A stretch of 64,000 nucleotides of DNA. It comes from Halichondria panicea. Its lineage: Eukaryota; Porifera; Demospongiae; Suberitida; Halichondriidae. This document shows positions 48,201 to 59,900 of this stretch, one piece after another (position 1 is the stretch's first letter; the number at the start of each line of letters is the position of its first letter). The notes under the pieces were generated by a model, which saw nothing but the letters and a program-made list of their open reading frames with translations, ran no database searches and was not told the DNA's origin. The position numbers and the translations under genes are program-made. The DNA is taken from NCBI RefSeq assembly GCF_963675165.1, contig NC_087393.1, positions 4,921,702 through 4,985,701 of the forward strand, read 5' to 3'.

Positions 48201-49116
48201 GAGGTCGGTCAGCTGGGACCATCCGACTATTTTGGTGAGCTAACTAGACTGGCACTTCAATTATGATTAAATCAGCAATTTTTTCGAGTCCAAATAGACA
48301 AATAAGTGAGTAAATGGACCTATTTTCGGAGCTAACTTTTAGAGGCCATAACTTGAGTTAGGAACGTCAACGTAGCTGCTTGATGTGTGGGTGTGGGTGT
48401 GGGGGTATTGTAATTGCATTCTCTATAGTTACCAATAATAGCAGCCTTTTGTAATTGAAGTACGTGTAGTATTAGACTTCACGTTGCAGATACACGTCTC
48501 TGTATGTAGTTCATGTCTACAGCTTTGAATGACTCCTAAGACTTCACGTTGCAGATACACGTCTCTGTATGTAGTTCATGTCTACAGCTTTGAATGACTC
48601 CTAAGTATGTGCCTTTAGACCTGTCTCTGTATGTAGTTCATGTCCACAGCTCTGAATGACTCCTAAGTATGTGCCTTTAGACCTTTTACTTGTGCACTTG
48701 TTAATAATTAAACGCACAAAATTATTTAGTATTACAATTAATGCATGTCTACGTATATGCAGTCTTTAGTGATTCCTTCCATACAATGTATGTGCAATTT
48801 ACCCGGCCTCTATTGAACTTGTGACCTTTGTTCACAATACCCCCTAATGTACGATATAGCCTTAAAACCTCCATTCACAATACCCCCTCCCTACATGTAC
48901 GATGTGTACGTCTATTCACAATACCCCCCCCCCCTGTATCCAGGTGAGATTGCCCTGCTGTTGAAGCGACCCAGAGCCGCCACAGTTACAGCCAAGGGCA
49001 CTCTCAAATGCGTCAAATTGGACCGCTCCCGTTTTGAGCGTGTTTTGGGTCCCTGTCAGGACATCTTGAAGCGCAATATCAGTCAGTACAACAGTTTTGT
49101 GCAGCTGGTTGTGTGA
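45244..49116 (+). CDS. PRKAR1A: cAMP-dependent protein kinase type I regulatory subunit
   Basis: Binds and inhibits the PKA catalytic subunit and releases it on cAMP binding. Nine exons: 45244-45402, 45668-45793, 46483-46574, 46795-46856, 47076-47122, 47358-47577, 47827-47948, 48153-48234, 48944-49116; 360 aa (human RI-alpha 381). Dimerisation/docking domain about 8-50; inhibitor site RRGAV at 75-79, a pseudosubstrate (Ala at the phospho-position), which makes it type I rather than II; two cyclic-nucleotide-binding domains with phosphate-binding cassettes [16 protein letters not shown] and [16 protein letters not shown], each with the Glu and Arg that hold cAMP. The linker between docking domain and inhibitor site is short. 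RI-alpha versus RI-beta is not meaningful at this distance. Confidence 0.97.
48474..48685. repeat. 65-bp tandem duplication plus partial third copy
   Basis: AGACTTCACGTTGCAGATAC begins at 48474 and 48539 (65-bp period, near identical through GACTCCTAAG). A third partial copy from TGTCTCTGTATGTAGTTCAT lies at 48622, followed by a repeated TATGTGCCTTTAGACC. PRKAR1 intron 8. Confidence 0.88.
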
Positions 49117-49628
49117 AGAGGAGGGGACAATACACGGACTCTATAATCTGCCGTTTAAAAGTACAAACTGACATTTATATAATTTAATTTGTAACCTGTA
49201 CTTGTCTTGTGATGCATCGATCATTATTAGTGATTATATCAATAATTAATTAATGTTTTGTTATCTTTATAATTATTCTTCGGCCTTTAATTAGTAGAAT
49301 TTGTTTAATTTGCCAAATAAACTTACACATTGTATGATATGCGTATGCAATTTGTGCAATTAATGACATGTCTTCATAATTACTATGACCACAGCTATTT
49401 ACAGTGTGAATTGATTGGGCTTTTCATAAAAAGTGCATGCATGCATATTAATACAGATGTGACCACCACAATATATATAATTATAGGTACAAGCAGTGTG
49501 CACACACAATCCCCATGCACATGCATGCACAGTCATGCAGCCATAAATTATAAATTAAACATGCACTGTTCCATACATACACACACGTCATAAAGTTCCA
49601 CACACAGTACATGTATACTAAACCAGTT
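49117..49628. other. Convergent 3' intergenic region of PRKAR1 (+) and HTRA2 (-)
   Basis: 512 bp, AT-rich with CATGCA-rich simple sequence. AATAAA at 49316-49321 is a good polyadenylation signal for PRKAR1. No gene seen. Confidence 0.65.
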
Positions 49629-50978
49629 CTAGTGGTCAGTGTACAGAGGTTCCGGGATGACAGACACAGTCACCCACTTGCCCTTCCTCACCACCGCCAT
49701 CTCTAGTCTCTCTCCTCTCTGCACCAGCTCGTTCACATCTCGACTCGAATGCACATTCTTACCGTTTATTCTCACAATGATGTCTCCAGTGCGTAGACCT
49801 GCTTGAGCGGCAGCACTGTTGGCCCAGACATTAGCCAGGAACACACCATGAGTGAGATCACGAGGTAGAGATATTTTCTGGAGAAGGACTCGTAAAATTC
49901 GGGGATTTATCGACAGCATTGAAACACCGAGAGCATATTTGGTGGCTTTCGCTTGTTTTTTCACAGTTTTTACGGCCTTTTCAACAAAATTCTGAGCAAA
50001 ATCACTTGGAATAGCGAATGAGATTCCAGGTCCAGCTGTCATAGTGTTTACACCGATGACCTCTCCGTCTAGATTGACAAGTGGCCCACCAGAGTTGCCG
50101 TGGGTGATGGGAGCGTCCGTCTGTACATACTCCATATCGGGCTTGTGTTGTTCCAGACCCAACTCTCTGCTCGGGCGAAGGACACTGCTAACAATGCCGG
50201 CTGTAATCGTATTGGTCAGATTTAGAGGGCTGCCCAAGGCCACCACCCATTCCCCGGGTCTTAGCAACGACGAATTTCCGAATTTCACAGCTGTAAGTTT
50301 CTCGTTTCCAGAGAGTTCTAGTTTGATTAAAGCCAGATCAGAGATTTGATCGATATCAGTCACTTCTCCTTTCACGACACGTCCGGTTGATAGCTTGACT
50401 TGAACTGAGCGGGAGTTAGCGACAACATGAGCATTTGTGAGAACGTATCCACCATTGTGAACGATAAAGCCGGAGCCAGAGGACACACCCACCATCTCTC
50501 CGAATATAGTCGTGACCCGCTGAGATTTCTCAATGTAGACAACACTAGGAGATGCAATTTCAACAGCTTCGGCTAGAAAATTGAAACGCTGTGATCGACC
50601 GTCGGAGCAGTGTGCTATAGAGAATGGAAATGTTTCGTTCTTGTTTATCTTAAATATTGCAAATATCGACAGTGAGAGTCCGAATAAACCAAAGCCAACC
50701 AATCGAAATAAAGGATTGTTTTTCCCTCTATGATCTTGATCGTATGTATCCGCTGTAGAACGATAGACACCATTATTTAACCTACCCAATCGATCAGTCA
50801 CTAGACGACTATTCTGAGTGTCGTATTGCCAGTGCAGAAAGGAACTTGACGCTGCAGAGAATTGAAGATATGGAATAAACATCGCTCTGTTGGTAATTGT
50901 AAGTACCCTCACACATGTCAAGGGCCTCAGCATATTGCTGCAATTGAGAGCTGCATTGATTCTTAGTAGAGACAACAT
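49629..50978 (-). CDS. HTRA2: HtrA2/Omi-like serine protease (intronless)
   Basis: Mitochondrial intermembrane-space quality-control protease of the trypsin-like HtrA family, one exon, 449 aa. The first 90 residues are basic and Ser-rich like a mitochondrial presequence; a membrane segment spans about 92-111. Protease domain about 130-335 with catalytic His184 (TNAHVV), Asp214 (SDLALIKL) and Ser296 (GNSGGPLVNLDGEVIGVNT). A PDZ domain follows (about 345-445: GVFLANVWANSAAAQAGLRTGDII). No obvious A-V-P-S IAP-binding tetrapeptide follows the membrane segment; the nearest is SIAHC, so IAP binding is doubtful. The absence of introns among intron-rich neighbours is odd. Starts 170 bp from the divergent SUZ12. 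Confidence 0.95.
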   Translation of the reverse strand: MLSLLRINAALNCSNMLRPLTCVRVLTITNRAMFIPYLQFSAASSSFLHWQYDTQNSRLVTDRLGRLNNGVYRSTADTYDQDHRGKNNPLFRLVGFGLFGLSLSIFAIFKINKNETFPFSIAHCSDGRSQRFNFLAEAVEIASPSVVYIEKSQRVTTIFGEMVGVSSGSGFIVHNGGYVLTNAHVVANSRSVQVKLSTGRVVKGEVTDIDQISDLALIKLELSGNEKLTAVKFGNSSLLRPGEWVVALGSPLNLTNTITAGIVSSVLRPSRELGLEQHKPDMEYVQTDAPITHGNSGGPLVNLDGEVIGVNTMTAGPGISFAIPSDFAQNFVEKAVKTVKKQAKATKYALGVSMLSINPRILRVLLQKISLPRDLTHGVFLANVWANSAAAQAGLRTGDIIVRINGKNVHSSRDVNELVQRGERLEMAVVRKGKWVTVSVIPEPLYTDH

Positions 50979-51148
50979 TTGGAGCAGCTAGCTATAGATC
51001 TATAACAGAGGGATCTAGGCTGAAGCTGCATAAGTTGCATAAGTGACAATTACGTCAAGGTGGTTTATTTATCACATTAGCTGCAAGCCTAGCCCACCCC
51101 AAACGCTGATATAGCATGCATTCTGCCTTTTGGGCCCACAATAGAAGA
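50979..51148. promoter_or_regulatory. HTRA2/SUZ12 divergent promoter region
   Basis: 170 bp between divergent start codons. Contains TTACGTCA (51049-51056), a CRE/ATF-like octamer, and little else recognisable. Bidirectional use is inferred from spacing. Confidence 0.5.
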
Positions 51149-53892
51149 ATGGCGACTGGGGATAAAGTGCTGAAGCTGTCTGCAGAAGCTTTGCATAAGC
51201 TCCGAAGCGATCATGAGCAGTTCCTGGAGGCTTATGAAAGTGAGTAATGTCATGACAAGGTTGTAAGTGATGGTCATTGTGTCTGTGTCTCTGTGTGAGT
51301 TGCACAAGCTCTGAGATTGTCTTGTTCTTATCAAAGAAAATGTGATTGTGTGCATTTCTCAATGGATCTGAAATGTTCTGATTCATTTAGACGAAGAGAG
51401 CCGATACCACTGACTCACTTTTTTAGCCGGCCGTACTAAACTAGACATCTATACCGTGGAGATGTCAAAGTTTTAATTAATAGCAGTGGGAGGGTCCACG
51501 TAGGATTATTGTCGGCTAAGGCCTGAACACACTTAGTGTTGTTGTTGATCTAGTCTAACAGTTCCTTTGGAGACTGTTAATAGGTTGTAAAAATGCCCGT
51601 AGCATAATTATGCAAATGGAAATGCAGTCTCTACAATCTCTAATTAATGTACCCATGTGCTACTCTCATACAAGGCATGGGATAGAGTGTCCAATCTCTG
51701 TGCTACTCTCATACAAGGCATGGGACAGAGTGCCCAATCTCCCGTTAGAAGTCTATAATTTTTATGTCTCTCTTCTGCAGAGCCAACCCAAATTTATCGG
51801 TTCTTGAGGGCAAGACATTCCCTGAAAGTAAGAGATAGTTTGAACACCTATATATAATATATATATATATGTACATGTATACAGCACTAGAATTACTGTT
51901 TTTTTGTTGACTGTTCACTATCTGTCATCTCTTTTCTTGTAGCCTCTCTTTCTGCAACGGAATCTCTCTTACATGCGAATGCATCGCAATGCCAGTCGAC
52001 TCAAGCATAAACGGTGCAGGCTAGTTTTATCTTCCCACTTCCAATATGACCAGTACAAGTCATGTGATCCGCTACCGTCAGCAGTTACGAATTATCCCCT
52101 AGAGCTTTTTTCCATCGACAATTAAGTTACTGTACTTTTGTAAATGGTAAATCACTTTCTGTGAGAAGGCAATAACTTTGTTTATCTGGCGAGGAAATTC
52201 AGTATCACAATCAAAGTTAACAATCAAAGTTAACAAACACTTGATTCAATTGATAATTCGATCTCGACCAATTGATTATCGTCATCATCATCATCAGTGT
52301 GTGTGTTTGTGTGTGTGTGTGTGTGTGTTGACTGCAGGAGGAGAAAGCTGAGGGTCAACGACCTCTTCGAGCACACTACTGAGAGCAAGCCTGACTTGTC
52401 CACTGATATCAAAAGGTGGTTGTAGTTCCTCACTTTTGTGCAACCAGTGACAGATAGACGTGCCTAAGTCAATCAACTCACGATCACAAGTGATTCACTT
52501 CCACTGAATCTCCCGTTTGTAGTGACTGATTGTGCTTGCGTTTTATGTTTGGCACAGCTCGATAGATCTGTCAGTGTAATACGTTTGAGTTATTTAGTGT
52601 GTATAACTGGCAAAAGTATCGGCACTGCCGCGGGTGATTGTCTGAAAGTGTGACAAGTAAAATGTTGGTGCTTTAATAGTCACAGTTAGTTATTATCTTA
52701 TCTATCTGCTTCCTGTGCAGTGATAACCGGCTGGAAATATCTATCTCTGGCTTGGAGAGTGGGATAGACTTCAGTGACATGTTAGGTAGGTCCTATAGTA
52801 TCACATGACATTATCGTACATTGGATTGCATTATTATAAAGTCTGGACCCTCTGGTTTTCGAGTGGCCATAACTTTTGATTGGTTGGATAATCTTATAAT
52901 ATTCTGAAAGCTCTCAGTGAGCTCTTTCAGAAGGTAAAAGTTTTTAGTGGGACCAACATTTTGAACTTTTTCCCCACCTATAGCCTACGGGGTTTTTTCA
53001 AATCAGCCCCAAAAATGAACTTTGATTTTAACCCACGATTTTAAAGATCTCACTTCAGGCTTTCAGAAAATTATTGATATATTGGACCACCATCAAAACT
53101 TTAGTTGTGGTTGCCCAAAAATTCTGCCCTTGTACCCTCTTTGAGAGCAGGAGCTTCAAGGATCATTTTTACATGAGTTTGGTGTATGAGGGTAGTGCCT
53201 GCATGCATGACCAGAGATCAGCTACATGTAACGAGATACTTATCACTGAGATTTACGTACATACATGTAAGATATTTTTTTGTTCTGCTTACAGCTGCAG
53301 CTAGTGGATCATGCTCGACAACCAATCAGAGTAGCGTGTCAAAGTCACATGAGCGCCAGTTGATAGAGATCGAGATACTACTCTACAGTTTCAGCCAACC
53401 TTCTGCTGAGGTATGCAATGTTATGTTGTCTGGTGTCATAGCTGGTATTTGGGGTCAGGGGTCATAGTTGCTGTTAGGGAGTTTTAGTGTAAGTCCAGAG
53501 GAGGTCTGACATGCGTGCATGAGTCACTACAAGTGCTAGTGTGTTTAGCCTGGCCGTTATCACGTGACATCAATGCACTGAACTTGTAGTGATTCATGCA
53601 CGCATGTCGGATCTCCTCTAAGTGTCAGGCTATATACTACAAAAAGAATATATTAGATCCTACTTGGGTGTGTTTAGCAGGGAATATGGACTAAAATTCC
53701 TGTAACTATATATTGCTACATGTACAGTAGTGTTGCCAGCTCTAGTTAGCCAGTAAAAGTGGAATCTAAATCAGTGGTGTGAGGTACATGTATCGTGTCC
53801 CAGAGCCTGAGGGCGTAGAACTATTACAGTGCATAGTGTGACTTCTCCTTTGGATTGCCTTTATTCACGATATGGTACACACACCTACACGC

Positions 53893-53932
<40 letters not shown>

Positions 53933-56900
53933 CCACACACACACACACACACACACAGGCTTTGTTGAGTGGGAACAAGAAAGCGTTCCACTGCAGCTGC
54001 TTGAGTCTCGGCAAACGAGTGATTGGATTTGATGAGACTAGCGACGACGACAATCGAAGCAAGAAAACAAACTTGTATCTCCCACTTTCGATCCCGGAGA
54101 GTTCGTTGACATGGAAACACCGACTGAACCCCGGTGGCACTCAAATGATTGTATTTAGAGCTAGTCAGTACGTCCCTAAAGCCGCCTCTTCTACGAGAAA
54201 ATGTACGCGGTGGAGAAATCGTCGGAAAAACTCTGCTCAAAACAAAAAAAGGACCAGTGCTAATAAGGACGATACGACAGCTTCTACAAAAGCTACAAAT
54301 GCCTCTTCTTTAACCGATGCTGCTACTTTGTTGAGAAATGGCACTTCTCTCGTGTCTAGTAATGCCAGGTCAGCAAGAGGAGAACTGCAAGCTCAGCAAA
54401 CAGATGTAACTATGTGTGAATCTGTAGTACGCTCAGTAAAATCAAACAGGGCAAAAAGGAAGCCAGAGACTCGAGATGCTTGTGTAATGACAGACTTACA
54501 GTTTGGGATTGAGTGCATTAATGAACTTACCCCCCTTTACCAATCTAGCATGCAAACCAAATCTCCAAACGACCCAATCAAAGAATCTTCTTCCTCGCAT
54601 TTACAAAATGGCAATTCTTGTCACTCTAAACCCTCCTCTCCCCCTCCCAACAGAAGTAGATCAACCTCCCCACACCTCTCAAGACATGATAAGTGTACCT
54701 CCCCTCTCGTGTCAAAGCTGGCTCTACAAAATGGCGTCGTCAACGGCTTGTCAATGAAAGGCTATGCCTCTCCAACCGTAGCTGCAATTAGGAAAAACGT
54801 GAGACAACGAAAGAGAACGAAACGAAAACCTTATACGAGAACTAAGACAACAAATTCTAAAATCACCGCGCACAAAATTCAATCTACCCCTCCCACTGCA
54901 CACCCGCCCACACAAGACGACCTCACCCGCAAAAAACTGTCTCGTAAAATTCCCAACAAACTTGGATCGGGAAAACATGGAATTCGTTCCTTTCTCATCT
55001 CTATCCCTCGCACACACTATATCGAGAAACCCACGACCACCAGCCCTCAGGGCTTTCTTCCGAAAAGCAACGATGAAGGATACAAAAATGTCGTCCGCAG
55101 TCCCGGCTATAGAAGACGAACAGAGATCCAGCTGCTCCTAGACGGAGACAAGCCTAGAGGTCAAAGAGTCCGAGCCGATCAGGTGCCCAAGTTCGTGGCA
55201 GAAGACGTTACAAGTTGGTCGACAAAGTCGTCATGCATGGGCAGTAGCACGCGCAAGATCACACCGGTGGATCATTATTCGTGTCCAATCCTTTCTCCGA
55301 AAAGTAACGCTAGTAGCACATCGCCCAATCACAGGAAGAGATCTCATAGCGAAGACTATTTCAATATTACTTCTCCAAATCAAGATCAACAACCGCCACA
55401 GAAATTCTCTCGTCTTACGAGTCCGTCGGATTCTGTTGCTACTACGTCGAGCACAGCTATAGATAAGCAAGCCAATCTTTTAGCTCCGACTGATCGAGAT
55501 TCAACAGCTGATGAAGATTGTTGTACTGATAATGAATGTACTGCTGATGTTGATGTGTGTATTCAGCCCAATGACGTGTTTTGTGCCGAGCTGGTTTTAT
55601 TTGATTCCCGTGGTGACTGTCTCCTTGGCGATGGTGAGTATGCTGTGATGATGCAGAAGTGCCTGGAGAGTGGAGAGAAGGAAGCGGCAGAGCTCCTGAC
55701 CTTTGAACCTCTCACCTGGAGCTCCGTGTTTAGTGGCAAAGCTCATGTGAGTGTACATTGTATTATCATTGCTTGCACCTTTCGTTAAAATATTGTCATT
55801 TTTTCATTCTCATACTTTTAGGAACAGTTTTTTGCTGTGTCTGAAAGTGTATTACATTGCTAAAAAATTTAGCAATGTCCCAATTTTCTTCAGCGTGATT
55901 CTGCGTCCAACAAGAACAAGAACCTGTTACTCAAGTTCTCTCTGAACTGGACAGACGGTCCCCCACAGCACCTCCTCTGTAGTAACCTGGATACTGCGCT
56001 CGACCTCAAGAAAATCAGGGAATGTAAGACTTCAATGCTGTTGAAACATTTTGGGATGTGTGTGTGTGTGATTCCGTGGTGTAGTTGGTTATCACGTGAG
56101 TCTAACACACTCAAGGTCCCCGGTTCAATCCCGGGTGGAATCACTTTTTAGTCTACCCAAATGCGAGCCATTGCACTTTTCTAGCTGTTTTATTTTAATT
56201 ATGGATCGGTCGTACGTCCCTTATAATGTGATAGCAGTTGATTTCGTGGTGTAGTTGGTTATCACGTGAGTCTAACACACTCAAGGTCCCCGGTTCAATC
56301 CCGGGTGGAATCACCTTTTAGTCTACCCAAATATGAATTGATGTTGCATTTTTCTAGCTGTTTAATATTAATTATGGATCGGTCGACGTCACTTATAACA
56401 TGATAGCAGTTGATTCCGTGGTGTAGTTGGTTATCACATGAGTCTAACACACTCAAGGTCCCCGGTTCAATCCCGGGTGGAATCACATTTTAGTCTACCC
56501 AAATATGAATGGCCGTTGCATTTTTCTAGCTGTTTAATATTAATTATGGATTGGTCGACGTCCCTTATAACATGATAGCAGTTGATTCCGTGGTGTACAT
56601 GTAGTTGGTTATCACGTGAGTCTAACACACTCAAGGTCTCCGGTTCAATCCCTGGTGGAAGCACCTTTTAGTCTACCCAAATGCCATTGGCTGTTATTAT
56701 GGATCGGTCGTACGTCACTTATAACATGATAGCAGTTGATTCTGTGGTGTAGTTGGTTATCACATGAGTCTAACACACTCAAGGTCCCCGGTTCAATCCC
56801 GGGTGGAATCACCTTTTAGTCTACCCAAATATGAATTGATGTTGCATTTTTCTAGCTGTTTAATATTAATTATGGATCGGTCGACGTCACTTATAACATG

Positions 56901-59900
56901 ATAGCAGTTGATTCCGTGGTGTAGTTGGTTATCACATGAGTCTAACACACTCAAGGTCCCCGGTTCAATCCCGGGTGGAATCACCTTTTAGTCTACCCCA
57001 AATATGAATGGCCGTTGCATTTTTCTAGCTGTTTAATATTAATTATGGATTGGTCGACGTCCCTTATAACATGATAGCAGTTGATTCCGTGGTGTAGTTG
57101 GTTATCACGTGAGTCTAACACACTCAAGGTCTCCGGTTCAATCCCTGGTGGAAGCACCTTTTAGTCTACCCAAATGCCATTGGCTGTTATTATGGATCGG
57201 TCGTACGTCACTTATAACATGATAGCAGTTGATTCTGTGGTGTAGTTGGTTATCACATGAGTCTAACACACTCAAGGTTCCCAGTTCAATCCCGGGTGGA
57301 ATCACTTTTTAGTCTACCCAAATGCCATTGGCTGTTATTATGGATCGGTCGTACGTCACTTATAACATGATAGCAGTTGATTCTGTGGTGTGGTGTAGTT
57401 GGTTATCACATGAGTCTAACACACTCAAGGTCCCCGGTTCAATCCCTGGTGGAACCACTTTTTGGAGAACCTAATTAACTATATAATACCTTTTTACCTC
57501 TAGCGTACTACTTATCACTATCTCCATCTCCGAGACCACTCTCCCCCGTCCCTCCCATAATCGAGCACCTAAACTCGGACTCACAAGATTCGAGCATGCT
57601 CACTGCAACAGAAAATGGCGTCCCAGTGACTGCTCTCTTCCCGGCTGAGACCACAGACTCGCAAACTCTCATGGAGGTGGACACACTCTCGTCTCTAAGC
57701 CAGCCCCCCTCACTGGAGAAAGAGAAGATACTGTTCAACTTTCTCTATGGCAGCAACAGCTTACAGCAGACTGAGTGCAAAGAAGACCTGCATTGTCCGT
57801 GGTGCTTCATTCCCTGTGTCAAGTTCTACACTTTGCTCAAGCATATGTCACTGTGTCATCCCCGCTTCCAGTTTACCTACTCTGTGAGTGTTTGTGTGTC
57901 TGCGTATGTGTAGTGTGTGTGTGTGTGTAGTGTGTGTGTGTGTAGTGTGTGTTTTTGTGTCTGTCCGTACGTATGTGTGCTGTGTGCATGTGTATGTGTT
58001 GCCATGGTGTTTGTCTATGTGTATGTGTTGCCATGGTGTTTGTCTATGTGTATGTGTCCCTACATTGAGCATGTGGGTGTAGTCGTGACTGGTTCTGCTC
58101 TGTCATTCAACAATGCTACATGTATGATGACATGCACTGTGTTACAGCATATCAATCCTCTGCATTTTTAAAGTACTAGAGTCGGCTGTTTAAATATAAC
58201 TTTTCCCCCACCTATAGCCCACGGTATTTTCTCAATAGGCCTCAACAAGTTTTATCCTACCATTTAAAAGAGTTCACATCAAGTTTTCAGAATAATTATC
58301 ATAATAAAAGTGTTGACATTGGAACATCAGAACTCCCGTTATGGTTGCTCAAAGGTTCCCTTGTAGCAAGACACTCAGCGCACACTCCTAATGACCTAGC
58401 TTTGTATCTCCCATACACAGCTGAGTCAACAGAAGGCCAAGGTGATTGATGTCCATGTGAATAAACTGTACGACACGAGTAGCTCAATAGAGCGTGACCC
58501 GGGTGAAAAGGACAATCTGAGTCTTGTGAAGATGAAACAGCGGCCAGCCAAGAGCTTCTCTTGCACCTGCGTCCTTGTTGACAGGTGTGTTAGTACTCAG
58601 TGGTCTGTTTGTCGGTAAATAATCATTACATATCGTTGTCATGGTTTCTGTGTCCCTCCTTTTATCCTATATAGTCTGCCAGAGCCAGTAATTATACTGA
58701 ACCTTTAAGCTTTGTAAGAATCTCATCTAGTACGTACTGTACGCTGCAGTGCAGTAGATGCGTTTTTGCAGTAGATGTACTCTTGCTATTGAAAAGCCAC
58801 ATGCTAATAATTATAATTATGCTTCTTTACAGTATGCTAGAATAATTATTAGCAGCTGCTATTACATAATCACCCTCTCTTGTACGCTCACAGAGGAGTG
58901 GATATTGAAGAGGACGTGTCAGAGTTTATGAATGATGGCTCCTGGAGAAGAGGCTACAACACGAACAGGTGAGAAACGCTCTACTGTGTGTGTGATTGTG
59001 CAGCCTCTGTAGCTCAGCGGTTAGAGCACTGGTCTTGTAAACCAGGGGTCGAGAGTTCAAATCTCTCCGGAGGCTTTCTTTTTGCTTAGTACGCTGGTCT
59101 GTTTGTCCATAGATAGAGTAGAGAGGGATTGGAAATGGAAGTGATTCACGTGATGTTTTACAATGAAGTCTATGTAGTGGCTCTGGGACCATCCGTGTAT
59201 CTCCTCATAACTCCCGCAAAAGCTCGGGAAACTTATTGTGTCCAAAGCATACATCTCAGAGCTACCCCCATTACTGAATCACATGCCCCCTGATAGTAGG
59301 TATCAATTGGAAACGAAGAAAATATAATCTCGATTGTTGTGAAGTAGCTAGAAGCACTGAGCGCTTTTCATGCTTGTGTTCCTATAGAACCTATGATATA
59401 ACTAAGGCTGTGTAACTAAATAGTGTCCTGTGTCCCAAATGACCTCGAGTATGAGATGAAAGTTGATGTTTAGCAGCAGAACTGCTTGTGGACTTCTTAC
59501 AGAGAGCAAAACAATTCTCATGAATTTAGCCCTCGTGTTAAAAAGTAAGCCTCGATTAAACCGCGGAGATACACGGATGGTACTTCGAGGGTACTTCCGT
59601 TTCTAATCCCTCTCTACTCTATCTATGGTTTGTCTAAGTCAGCTTACAATAATTCTCATTTTGGTTGTGTATAAAGCCTCTGTAGCTCAGGGGTTAGAGC
59701 ACTGGTCTTGTAAACCAGGGGTCGGGAGTTCAAATCTTTCTAGAGGCTTTCTTTTTGCTATAGTACGCTGGTCTGTTTGTCTAAGTTAATATTCCCAGCT
59801 TACAATAATTCTCATTTTGGTTGTGTGTGTAGCCTCTGTAGCTCAGGGGTTAGAGCACTGGTCTTGTAAACCAGGGGTCGGGAGTTCAAATCTCTCCGGA

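Noticed and set aside
56295-57000. Repeated minus-strand frames beginning MIPPGIEPGTLSVLDS
   Set aside because: They are the antisense of the tRNA-Val array; the shared peptide is the complement of the T arm and anticodon arm, repeated with the tRNA copies.
58926-59192. Minus-strand frame with RRDLNSRPLVYKTSALTAELQRL
   Set aside because: Antisense translation of tRNA-Thr copy 1, a common false ORF type opposite tRNA genes.
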